From JACCZX01 sp038216465 (GTDB lineage: Bacteria > Pseudomonadota > Gammaproteobacteria > Burkholderiales > Burkholderiaceae_F): a stretch of 64,000 bases of DNA. The position numbers were made by a program, and so were the translations under genes. Under the pieces are notes generated by a model, which was given only the letters and a program-made list of their open reading frames with translations, ran no database searches and was not told where the DNA came from. Positions 50,494 through 58,838 of the stretch are shown piece by piece (within the stretch, counting starts at the first letter, position 1; each line of letters starts with the position of its first letter). The stretch spans positions 1-64,000 of the forward strand of contig JBBQQC010000001.1 in assembly GCA_038216465.1 (NCBI GenBank), in the 5' to 3' direction.

Positions 50494-52446
50494 ATGCTGT
50501 CCAGATTGCAGTGGCTGAAAGGCGTCGTCACCGGCGCCGTTTGCGCAGTTGCAGTCGCCGGCGCGCAAGCAGCGACGACGGTTCGAACCGTGCAGAGCGC
50601 GGGCAGCGCTCAGCTGAGAGAAGTCGGCCCGGGGCAGGACGGACTGGGCAATCCCGAGTTTGCACCGACTTTTGCCGACGTCCCGAATCTGCAGGACGGT
50701 CCCGAGGCCGCCGGGGCGCCGGGATCGGCGGCCGGCGAGCAGGCACTGAAGCAGGCGCGCAAGCGAATGATCAACCGTTCGATCGCGCGCGGCCGCGGCG
50801 TCGGCGAAGCGATCGCCGGCGAGGAACGCGAGCGGTTCGGCGCGCGACTGATCAATAGCTTCGACGGCCTGACGCTGCGCGACCAGCGGCTCGCCAACGG
50901 CGGCAATCAGTTCACCGTCGAACCGCCCGACCAAGCGTTGTGCGTCGGCAACGGCTTCGTCGTCGAGTCGGTCAACGACGTTATTCGCGTCTTCGACCGG
51001 AGTGGTAATGCGCTGACCGGCGTCGTCGATCTGAACACCTTCTATGGTTACCCGGCGGCGTTCAAGCGGCCGAGCGGTCCGTTCGGCCCGTCGATCACCG
51101 ACCCGGTCTGCTACTACGACCCGCAGGTCAATCGCTTCTTTCACGCCGTGCTGACGCTCGACGTCGTCCCGGCAACTGGGCGCCTGACGGGCCGCAATCA
51201 CCTCGACCTGGCCGTAAGCTCGAGCGGCGACCCGCGCGGCTCGTGGGTGATTTACCGGATCCCCGTGCAGGACGACGGCACGCAGGGCACTCCCGTGCAC
51301 GCTAACTGCCCGTGCATTGGCGACTACCCGCACATCGGCGCCGACGAGCACGGCATTTATCTGACCACCAACGAGTTCCCCTTTTCGGGCGGCTTCAATG
51401 CGGCGCAGATCTATGCGCTGTCAAAGCGCGATCTGGCGCGCGGCGCAGCTAGTGTGACCGTCGTGCAGATCGACACCGGTGACCATCTGCTCGATGGCAA
51501 TCCGGGGTTTACCGTCTGGCCGGCGGTCTCGCCGCGGGGTGATTTCGCCACCGCCAATCGCGGCACCGAATATTTTCTCAGTTCTCTGGCGGTGTTCAGC
51601 GAGTCGGGCAACTCGAACCGCCTGCGCGTCTGGGCGCTCGGCAATACCCGCTCTCTGAACAGCAACTCGCCCGATCTGACCTTAGTCGATGACACCGTCC
51701 GAGTGCGCCATTACGGCGTTCCGCCTCTGTCCGAGCAAAAGGCCGGCCCGGCGCCGCTCGGCGAGTGCATCAACGACCGGACGCTGCCGACGCCGTTCGG
51801 CGTGGGCTGCTGGAACTTTTTCTTCAACCCGCCGGCGCCACCGCTGGCGACCATTCCCGAGCTGCTCGACAGCAACGACTCGCGGATGCAGCAAGTCTTT
51901 TACACCGGCGGCCGACTCTACGGTGCCCTCGATACCGTCGTCAACGTGCGCGGCGGGCAACAGGCCGGCATTGCCTACTACGCGATCCGCCCGTTTGCGC
52001 AGCACGGGTCGGTGTTTGGCATCGTCGAGCATCAGGGAAAAATCGGCGTCGCCGGCAACAATGTCACGTATCCGGCGATCGCAGCGTTGCCGGACGGCCG
52101 CGGCATCATCGCCTTCACGCTTGTCGGCGCCGACCACTTTCCGTCGGCTGCCTACATCCACCTCGGCCCGAACGGACATGTGGGGCCGGTACGCATCGCC
52201 GCCGAGGGCAAGGGGCCGGAGGACGGATTTTCGGGTTACACGGCGTTCGACCCGTCGACAACCAGTGCGCGCTGGGGCGACTATGGCGCAGCCGTCGTCG
52301 ACGGCGATGACATCTGGATCGCTTCGGAGTACATCGGCCAGACGTGCACGCTGGCGCAGTACGTCAGCGCGCCCTTCGGCAGTTGCAGCGGCACGCGCGT
52401 CAGCCTGGGCAACTGGTACACGCGGATCAGCAGGATCCGCCCATGA
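50494..52446 (+). CDS. Large exported protein, family unknown
   Basis: A 650-residue protein with a signal peptide ending near residue 27 (VAGAQAATT). The mature part begins with a Gly/Pro-rich low-complexity stretch and a basic helix (QARKRMINRSIARGRG). A long beta-rich domain follows with SFDGLTLRDQRLANGGNQFTVEPPDQALCVGNGFVVESVNDVIRVFDRSG, VDLNTFYGYPA and repeated aromatic/Gly motifs up to SAPFGSCSGTRVSLGNWYTRISRI. This looks like a beta-propeller-type secreted domain. I have no family name. AGGAG precedes the ATG. Four cysteines are visible in the second half, likely disulphide-bonded. Confidence 0.75.
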   Translation: MLSRLQWLKGVVTGAVCAVAVAGAQAATTVRTVQSAGSAQLREVGPGQDGLGNPEFAPTFADVPNLQDGPEAAGAPGSAAGEQALKQARKRMINRSIARGRGVGEAIAGEERERFGARLINSFDGLTLRDQRLANGGNQFTVEPPDQALCVGNGFVVESVNDVIRVFDRSGNALTGVVDLNTFYGYPAAFKRPSGPFGPSITDPVCYYDPQVNRFFHAVLTLDVVPATGRLTGRNHLDLAVSSSGDPRGSWVIYRIPVQDDGTQGTPVHANCPCIGDYPHIGADEHGIYLTTNEFPFSGGFNAAQIYALSKRDLARGAASVTVVQIDTGDHLLDGNPGFTVWPAVSPRGDFATANRGTEYFLSSLAVFSESGNSNRLRVWALGNTRSLNSNSPDLTLVDDTVRVRHYGVPPLSEQKAGPAPLGECINDRTLPTPFGVGCWNFFFNPPAPPLATIPELLDSNDSRMQQVFYTGGRLYGALDTVVNVRGGQQAGIAYYAIRPFAQHGSVFGIVEHQGKIGVAGNNVTYPAIAALPDGRGIIAFTLVGADHFPSAAYIHLGPNGHVGPVRIAAEGKGPEDGFSGYTAFDPSTTSARWGDYGAAVVDGDDIWIASEYIGQTCTLAQYVSAPFGSCSGTRVSLGNWYTRISRIRP

Positions 52447-52478
52447 GGTGAGTCATTAGCGACGACTCTCGGACCGGC

Positions 52479-53414
52479 TCAGCCGATTTCGCTCAAGCGC
52501 CTGGTTTGCCGCGCGATAAGCATTTCGATATCGGCGATATCGGCGCTGGATAGCTTCGGCCCCGGTTTGCGGATCGCGGCCGAAGCGATCGCGCCGCGCT
52601 GCGCGAGCATGTATTTGCGCACCGCCAGTCCGAGCGCAGACTGCTGCTCGTAGCGCGCAAGCGGCAGATAGGCGTCGAACAGATCATGCGCGCGCTCGAC
52701 GTTGCCGGCTGCATGCGCCTTGCACACGTCGACCATCATTTCCGGATAGCTGAAGCCGGTCATCGCGCCATCGGCGCCGCGTGAAAGCTCTTCGGGCAGG
52801 AACAGCCCGCCACCGTTGCCGCACAGAATCGAAACGCGTCTCGTGTCGCGCGCGGCGCGGATCGCTGACAGCTTCGCCAAACCCGGGCCTGGCCAGTCCT
52901 CGTGCTTGAGCATCACGCAGGTCGGGATCGACTTGAAGATGCGCAGCAGGACTGACACAGGAAGCTGCACGCCGGTCGCGAGCGGATGGTCCTGTACGCA
53001 AAATGGAACGTCCGATCCGAGCGTTTCGGCTGCCAACTCGAAGTAGGCATACGCCTGATCGTCGGTTTTGACCGTCGCCGCGGGCGCGACCATCACTCCT
53101 GCGGCGCCCATGTCCATCACATTTTTCGCAAGCTCGCCGATCGCAGCAAAGCCCGGTGCGGATACACCGACAATCACCGGCACCCGGTCGCGCACACGCG
53201 CCAATACGCGCTTCACATAGTCGCGTGCTTCTTCGGTCGTAAGTTTGGGAGCCTCACCCATCACTCCAAGGACGGTGAGCCCGTCCGCGCCCTTCTCGAG
53301 ATAGAAGTCGACGACGCGATCGGTACTTGCGAGATCGAGCGCGCCGTCGTTGGTAAACGGCGTCACCGTGATGACGTAAACGCCTTTCGCACTTTCATCG
53401 AGTCGCTGCATCAT
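52479..53414 (-). CDS. Dihydrodipicolinate synthase-family lyase/dehydratase
   Basis: A 311-residue class I aldolase-type barrel. The Schiff-base lysine is Lys170 in CVMLKHEDWPG. The usual Tyr of DHDPS (Y-N-x-P) is replaced by QDHP (141-144), and the G-T-T-G-E loop reads GVMGEAP (50-56), so it is not a dapA orthologue; family members include L-2-keto-3-deoxyarabonate dehydratase and other 2-keto-acid lyases. It overlaps the [2Fe-2S] dehydratase gene by four bases, a pairing known from aldonic-acid breakdown, yet both are attached to the box operon. The substrate is unproven. Confidence 0.85.
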   Translation of the reverse strand: MMQRLDESAKGVYVITVTPFTNDGALDLASTDRVVDFYLEKGADGLTVLGVMGEAPKLTTEEARDYVKRVLARVRDRVPVIVGVSAPGFAAIGELAKNVMDMGAAGVMVAPAATVKTDDQAYAYFELAAETLGSDVPFCVQDHPLATGVQLPVSVLLRIFKSIPTCVMLKHEDWPGPGLAKLSAIRAARDTRRVSILCGNGGGLFLPEELSRGADGAMTGFSYPEMMVDVCKAHAAGNVERAHDLFDAYLPLARYEQQSALGLAVRKYMLAQRGAIASAAIRKPGPKLSSADIADIEMLIARQTRRLSEIG

Positions 53415-55168
53415 CGTTGCGGAACTTTGCCGATGATCGTGGGCGCACGCATGAAGTCGAAGTCGACCCCCTGGTCGGCTTGCGTCACGGTCTGCAGAAA
53501 GAGCTTGCGATAGCCGCGATCGGCAGTCGGCTCGATCACCGGGTTGTCACGCGCACGCTTCGCCAGCTCTTGGTCGGGCACCAGCAACGAAATCTCGCGC
53601 CTGGCTACGCTCAGGCGAATCCGGTCGCCGTTGCGCACGTGCGCAAGCGGCCCGCCGATCGCAGACTCCGGCGTGACGTGCAGCACGATCGTTCCGAAAG
53701 CGGTGCCGCTCATGCGGCCATCTGAAATTCGCACGATGTCCTTGACGCCCGCGCGTGCCAGCTTGAGCGGTATCGGTATGTAGCCGGCCTCGGGCATGCC
53801 GGGTGCGCCCTTGGGGCCGATGCTCTTCAGTACCAGGATGTCATCACGTGTCACATCGAGATCATCGGCGTCGATGCGCGCGGCCAGGTCCTGCGCGTTC
53901 TCGAACACGACAGCGCGGCCCTCGTGTTCCATTAGCGTCGCGTCGGCTGCCGATTGCTTGATGATCGCCCCGCCCGGTGCCAGATTGCCTTGCAATACAG
54001 CAATGCCGCCCTGCGGATAGATTGGATCGCGCACACTGCGCACGACGTTCTGTTCGAAGCCGGGCCCGGCGCGCTCGATCTCTTCTCCGAGCGTGCGACC
54101 CGTCACCGTCAGCGCGTCGAGCCGCAACAACGGCTTCAGCTCGCGCAACAGTGTCGCCATTCCCCCAGCCTTGTGAAAGTCTTCCATGTAGTGCTGGCCC
54201 GATGGTTTCAGGTCCAGCAGTACCGGCGTGTTGCGCCCCATGCGGTCCAGCGCTTGCAGATCGATCTCGAGACCGACGCGCCCGGCGATTGCCGTAAGGT
54301 GGACGATGCCATTGGTCGAACCGCCGATGGCGAGCAGCACACGCATTGCATTCTCGAACGCGGCCGGCGTCAGAATCTTGTCGATCGTCAGCTTGTCATG
54401 CGCCATCTGCACCGCCAGCGCGCCGGTTTGTTCGGCAACGCGGATGCGATCGGCGGTGACCGCGGGCGGCGACGCGCCGCCCGGCACTGTCATGCCGAGC
54501 GCTTCCGCAATGCACGCCATCGTGCTGGCCGTCCCCATCACCGAGCAGGTGCCGACGCTGGCTACCAACTGGTCGTTGACGTCGGCCGTCTCCTCGGCAT
54601 CGATTTCCCCAGCGCGAAACCTGCTCCAGTAGCGGCGGCAGTCGGTGCACGCACCCACACGCTCACTGCGGTGGGAGCCAGTCAGCATCGAGCCGGTGAC
54701 AAGCTGAATTGCAGGAATACCCGCCGACGCCGCACCCATCAGCTGCGCCGGCACCGTCTTGTCGCAGCCGCCGATCAGCACGACAGCGTCCATCGGCTGC
54801 GCGCGGATCATCTCCTCGGTGTCGATCGACATCAGGTTGCGCAGAAACATGCTGGTCGGCGCCGCGAAGCTCTCGTGAATCGAGATCGTCGGAAACGCCA
54901 TCGGCAGTCCGCCTGCCAGCATCACGCCGCGCTTGACGGCTTCGACAAGCTGCGGTGCGTTGCCGTGACATGGGTTGTAAGCACTGCTGGTATCGGCGAT
55001 GCCGATCACGGGTCGATCGAGCGCGGCATCGGTGTACCCGGCGCCTTTGATGAATGCCTTACGCAGAAACAACGAAAAAGCCTTGTCACCGTAGCTGGTG
55101 AGGCCCTTGCGCATTCCTGAATCGGGAGGCGCATTACCGTCGGAATTGTTGTCGGGCGAGTTTGCCAT
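53411..55168 (-). CDS. IlvD/Edd-family [2Fe-2S] dehydratase
   Basis: A 585-residue dehydratase (normal length). Cluster ligands Cys67 (NPCHGN), Cys135 (GGCDKTVPAQ) and Cys208 (VGTCSV) match those of [2Fe-2S] pentonate dehydratases, and the magnesium-site segment MEDFHKAGGM is present. It is more like aldonic acid (arabonate/xylonate) dehydratases than dihydroxy-acid dehydratase. It begins 20 bases after the MaoC gene and shares a four-base overlap with the DHDPS-like gene. Within a benzoyl-CoA operon the job may be sugar-acid dehydration or dehydration of another acid. Confidence 0.9.
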   Translation of the reverse strand: MANSPDNNSDGNAPPDSGMRKGLTSYGDKAFSLFLRKAFIKGAGYTDAALDRPVIGIADTSSAYNPCHGNAPQLVEAVKRGVMLAGGLPMAFPTISIHESFAAPTSMFLRNLMSIDTEEMIRAQPMDAVVLIGGCDKTVPAQLMGAASAGIPAIQLVTGSMLTGSHRSERVGACTDCRRYWSRFRAGEIDAEETADVNDQLVASVGTCSVMGTASTMACIAEALGMTVPGGASPPAVTADRIRVAEQTGALAVQMAHDKLTIDKILTPAAFENAMRVLLAIGGSTNGIVHLTAIAGRVGLEIDLQALDRMGRNTPVLLDLKPSGQHYMEDFHKAGGMATLLRELKPLLRLDALTVTGRTLGEEIERAGPGFEQNVVRSVRDPIYPQGGIAVLQGNLAPGGAIIKQSAADATLMEHEGRAVVFENAQDLAARIDADDLDVTRDDILVLKSIGPKGAPGMPEAGYIPIPLKLARAGVKDIVRISDGRMSGTAFGTIVLHVTPESAIGGPLAHVRNGDRIRLSVARREISLLVPDQELAKRARDNPVIEPTADRGYRKLFLQTVTQADQGVDFDFMRAPTIIGKVPQR

Positions 55169-55188
55169 CGCTGCGGATTATGCGTTGA

Positions 55189-55644
55189 CTAGCTTCGGTC
55201 AGCAGATCGCTCAAGTTCGAACAGGCTCGTAACCTGCAAGCTCAGTACCTCGGCATCGTGCTGGTTTCGCATCCGCCATGTCCAGCGCACTATGCCGAGC
55301 GTGGGACGCGAGCGTGCGGTTCTGCTGTCGACTACTTCGATCTGCAATTGCAACCGGTCGCCGGGCCGTACCGGATTCGACCAGCTGACGTCCGTGAGAC
55401 CGGGCGAGGCGAACGATTCGGAGCCTGCGAGCACGTTATCAACAACAAGCTTCATTGCGAGACAGCACGTATGCCATCCGCTCGCGATCAGCCCATTCCA
55501 TCGGCTTGCCGCTGCACGCTGCTGATCCATGTGAAACCACTGCGGATCGAACTGGCGCGCAAACGAGATAATTTGTTCCTCGCTGACGGTGACCGAACCC
55601 GCATCGATGACCTGTCCCCTGCAAAGCTCCCGAAATTTCATCAC
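55189..55644 (-). CDS. MaoC-like hydratase/dehydratase
   Basis: A 151-residue hot-dog-fold protein. The active-site pattern is FDPQWFHMDQQRA with ASGWHTCCL downstream, and NPVRPGDRLQLQIEV closes the core; these match MaoC/R-hydratase-type proteins. It starts 25 bases after boxB and likely acts on an enoyl-CoA ester produced in the pathway, although no substrate can be read. It is single-domain and cytoplasmic. Confidence 0.9.
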   Translation of the reverse strand: MMKFRELCRGQVIDAGSVTVSEEQIISFARQFDPQWFHMDQQRAAASRWNGLIASGWHTCCLAMKLVVDNVLAGSESFASPGLTDVSWSNPVRPGDRLQLQIEVVDSRTARSRPTLGIVRWTWRMRNQHDAEVLSLQVTSLFELERSADRS

Positions 55645-55669
55645 GGAACGGTGCGCCGGCAGACGCTGC

Positions 55670-57106
55670 TCAGTTGAACCGCACGTATTCGAAGTCCAGC
55701 GGTTGATCGTTGACCGGCACCCGCGGCGGCGCGATCCAGTCCGCGTACCTGCCTGGCTCGACGACGCGCTTCATCAGCGACGCGACAAAAGCCCGATCCT
55801 CATCCGACGGCATCCAATCGCGCACCTGCGAATTCCATTCGCCTTCCGCAACAACGCGACCAACCGGTGACACGAAAATACCCGCCAGCGACCCGATACG
55901 GCGGTTGAATGCCTTATGCGGTAGAGCAAGGCGATCGGGAAGATCCGCTTTTTCGATCACGCGATTCCAGCGACCGATGCCGGCTTCGGAATCGCGGATG
56001 AAATCATCGCGCAGTACTTCGTTCAGCGCGTTTAGCATCGGCACTTCGCGCTCGCGCAGTTCACCATGCTGCGCCCCGGAAGAAGGATCGAGCACCCTGT
56101 AACTCGCGTCCTTCAGCACGTGATCGTCGTTGCGCATCGCCTCCTTGAAGCGGCCTTTCAACCCAGAGCTGTAGAAGATCGCCGCGTTCGACGACTGATC
56201 GGCACCGAACAGGTCGATGGTTACGCTGTAGTGAAAATTCAAATAGCGTTGGATCGTCGGCAGATCGATCGCGCCAGCCGCACGCACCTTGGTCGGATCG
56301 TCGGTCTTCAGCTGGTTCATCACCTGGCAGGTGCGGGCAATCACGCGCGACACGCCGGATTCGCCGACGAACATGTGATACGCCTCTTCGGTCAACATGA
56401 ACTGCGTCGTCCGCGCCAGCGGCTCGAAGCCCGATTCGGCCAGTGCGTTCAGCTGAAACTTGCCGTCGCGGTCGGTGAAGTGGGTGAACATGAAAAACGC
56501 CAGCCAGTCGGGCGTCTTCTCGTTAAAGGCACCGAGGATGCGCGGATTGTCGGCATCGCCCGAACGGCGTTCGAGCAAGGCTTCGGCTTCTTCGCGGCCA
56601 TCACGTCCGAAGTAGCGATGCAGCAGGTACACCATCGCCCACAGGTGCCGGCCCTCTTCGACGTTGATCTGAAACAAGTTGCGCAGGTCGTATAGCGATG
56701 GCGCCGTGAGCCCGAGATGGCGCTGTTGTTCGACCGACGCCGGTTCGGTATCTCCTTGCGTGACGATGATGCGACGCAGATTGGCGCGGTGTTCGCCCGG
56801 CACGTCCGGCCACACCGGTTGCCCTTTGTGATCGCCGAAACGAATCGTACCGCCCGGCTGCACCGGGTTTAGAAAGATGCCCCACCGATACTCGGGCATC
56901 CTGACGTAGCCGAAGTTGGCCCAGCCGTCGCGCTCGACGCTGATCGCGGTGCGCAGATAAACGTCGAATCCCTGACTGCCGTCGGGCCCGGTCTCACGCC
57001 ACCAGTCGATGAAGTGCGGCTGCCAGTGTTCGAGCGCGCGTTGCAGAGTCTTGTCGGCGGCAAGGTCGACGTTGTTCGGGATGCGGTCGGTCGTGCTGAT
57101 ACTCAT
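55670..57106 (-). CDS. boxB: Benzoyl-CoA 2,3-epoxidase, BoxB subunit
   Basis: A 478-residue diiron oxygenase that adds one oxygen atom of O2 to benzoyl-CoA to give 2,3-epoxybenzoyl-CoA, with the BoxA reductase as electron donor. ExxH iron motifs are visible at 151-154 (EEGRH) and in LTEEAYHMF; WWRETGPDG, FVSPVGRVVAEGEW and the C-terminal PLDFEYVRFN are typical. The start at 57106 overlaps the boxC stop (ATGA) and gives family length. boxA is not in the window. Confidence 0.97.
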   Translation of the reverse strand: MSISTTDRIPNNVDLAADKTLQRALEHWQPHFIDWWRETGPDGSQGFDVYLRTAISVERDGWANFGYVRMPEYRWGIFLNPVQPGGTIRFGDHKGQPVWPDVPGEHRANLRRIIVTQGDTEPASVEQQRHLGLTAPSLYDLRNLFQINVEEGRHLWAMVYLLHRYFGRDGREEAEALLERRSGDADNPRILGAFNEKTPDWLAFFMFTHFTDRDGKFQLNALAESGFEPLARTTQFMLTEEAYHMFVGESGVSRVIARTCQVMNQLKTDDPTKVRAAGAIDLPTIQRYLNFHYSVTIDLFGADQSSNAAIFYSSGLKGRFKEAMRNDDHVLKDASYRVLDPSSGAQHGELREREVPMLNALNEVLRDDFIRDSEAGIGRWNRVIEKADLPDRLALPHKAFNRRIGSLAGIFVSPVGRVVAEGEWNSQVRDWMPSDEDRAFVASLMKRVVEPGRYADWIAPPRVPVNDQPLDFEYVRFN

Positions 57107-58749
57107 ACTCTTTCCCAATTGAACCGTGCCTTGTTGCCGCTGCCGTAAACCTTCAGCGCGCCGGCTTCGCCCACTGCATTCGGCCGCGTAAAAATCCAGT
57201 TCTGCCACGCGGAGAGCCGTCCAAACACACGCGTCTCCATCGTCTCGGTGACACCGAAGCGCAGGTTCGCTTCCATTCCGGTCAGTGCATCGGGCGACAG
57301 GCTGGCGCGCTCCTCGAGTGCGATACGGATTTCATCGGCCCAGTCGAGCTCATCGGGCGCAACCGTCACCAGGCCGAGCTCGACGGCATCACCCGCCATC
57401 AGCGGACTCCCGATGGCCGCCCGCGCCCGCGCAACCGGCTGCGGCTCGCGATAGAACCGCGCGTCGATGCGTCCGACCTGATCGACCCGCGGATATGCTC
57501 CGAAGTTCAGCGGCGACAGCACGATTGACGCGAGCTCCGCGGCCATGTAACTGCGGTCCGCGGCCAACGCGAGCTCGAACAACGTGCCGGCAAAGCACGA
57601 ACCCGGCTCGATCAAAGCGAACATCGTACGTGACGACACGTCCAGCCGCGCGAAGGTGCGCCTCAACATGCCGATCGTTTCACGTACGAACCAATGCGCG
57701 CGATGTTCGTCAAGCACTGCGTCCACTGCGAGCACAGCGGCGGCCTCGCCGCGCGTCTTCAACAGCCACGTGCCGATGTCGACCTGATTGGTGCGCAACA
57801 TCAAGATCGCATCGTCGAGTTCGCGCGCCATCGCCAGCGGCCACCAGCCGCACCCGGCAGCGACGATGCCGTCGATGTCGCGCGGCTGCGGCACGCTGGG
57901 CGCTGTGACCGTCAACGTCGCGCGGCGCGCAGCACGTTCGATCGCGACATCGACGAATTCGTAGTGATATCCCGACTCGTCGATCGTGCGCTTAAGTGGA
58001 GTGAGCACGACTCCGCGTGCGCCCGTCGGTCGATCGCTGTGCGCCGCCAATTCGCTTGCGCGGTGTGTCACGGCGCCGGCAAACTGCTGCGATTTCACGA
58101 CCACGTCCACCAGCCGCCATTCCTTCGCGCGCGCGCCGCGAACACCCTCGGTCGTCGTGCAGAAAATGTCCGCCAGATCGTGGCGCACCTTGCGCTTGTC
58201 GGTTAGCCGCGTCAGCCCGCCGGTGCCGGGAAGGACGCCGAGCAGCGGCACTTCGGGCAGACTGACCGCGGAAGAGCGATCGTCGACCAGAAAAATCTCA
58301 TCGCAAGCAAGCGCAAGTTCATAACCGCCGCCGGCCGTCGTCCCGTTGCATGCAGCGATGAATTTCAATCCCGAGTTGCGACTTGCATCTTCTATGCCGT
58401 TTCGCGTCTCATTGGTGAATTTGCAGAAGTTGACTTTCCACGCATGCGACGAAAGCCCCAGCATGAAGATATTGGCGCCCGAGCAGAAGATGCGATCCTT
58501 GCCGCTGGTGACGATGACGCTGCGCACTTCGGGATGCTCGAAGCGGATGCGCTGCAAGGCGTCATGCAGCTCGATGTCGACACCGAGATCGTACGAATTG
58601 AGCTTCAGCTGGTAGCCGGGACGAATGCCGCGATCTTCCTGGACATCGAGGACAATGCGCGCGATCGGTGCCTGCACACTGAGCTTCAGGTGCTGGTAGC
58701 GATCTGGATGGGTCTGATAATCGACCGGTTGGTCCGTGACGTAGGTCAT
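57103..58749 (-). CDS. boxC: 2,3-Epoxybenzoyl-CoA dihydrolase
   Basis: A 548-residue double crotonase-type enzyme that opens the ring of 2,3-epoxybenzoyl-CoA, releasing formate and 3,4-dehydroadipyl-CoA semialdehyde. VIVTSGKDRIFCSGANIFMLG is the first oxyanion-hole region, and AACNGTTAGGGYELALACDEIFLVDDRSSAVSLPEVPLLGVLPGTGGLTRL follows. The start at 58749 has GGGGA and AGAGG nearby. The gene is divergent from the CoA ligase gene by 90 bases, a shared control region. Confidence 0.97.
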   Translation of the reverse strand: MTYVTDQPVDYQTHPDRYQHLKLSVQAPIARIVLDVQEDRGIRPGYQLKLNSYDLGVDIELHDALQRIRFEHPEVRSVIVTSGKDRIFCSGANIFMLGLSSHAWKVNFCKFTNETRNGIEDASRNSGLKFIAACNGTTAGGGYELALACDEIFLVDDRSSAVSLPEVPLLGVLPGTGGLTRLTDKRKVRHDLADIFCTTTEGVRGARAKEWRLVDVVVKSQQFAGAVTHRASELAAHSDRPTGARGVVLTPLKRTIDESGYHYEFVDVAIERAARRATLTVTAPSVPQPRDIDGIVAAGCGWWPLAMARELDDAILMLRTNQVDIGTWLLKTRGEAAAVLAVDAVLDEHRAHWFVRETIGMLRRTFARLDVSSRTMFALIEPGSCFAGTLFELALAADRSYMAAELASIVLSPLNFGAYPRVDQVGRIDARFYREPQPVARARAAIGSPLMAGDAVELGLVTVAPDELDWADEIRIALEERASLSPDALTGMEANLRFGVTETMETRVFGRLSAWQNWIFTRPNAVGEAGALKVYGSGNKARFNWERV

Positions 58750-58838
58750 GCCTCTGTTGTCCCCGCATCAGCATCGCCACGTGCATCATGCTTGCGGCGC
58801 GAAAGTCTGCGCTCTATTCTGCCTCTTTAGGTGCTGCC
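58750..58838. promoter_or_regulatory. Divergent control region of the box genes
   Basis: The 89 bases between boxC and the ligase gene must hold both promoters. A short palindromic element GCATCATGC occurs at 58783-58791, and CACGTG lies just before it; either may be part of an operator for a benzoyl-CoA-sensing repressor of the BoxR/BzdR type, but no such gene is in the window and no consensus can be confirmed. Confidence 0.35.

Noticed and set aside
53954..55120. A 388-codon plus-strand frame opposite the IlvD-type dehydratase
   Set aside because: Antisense shadow; no domain signs and the dehydratase is clear on the other strand.
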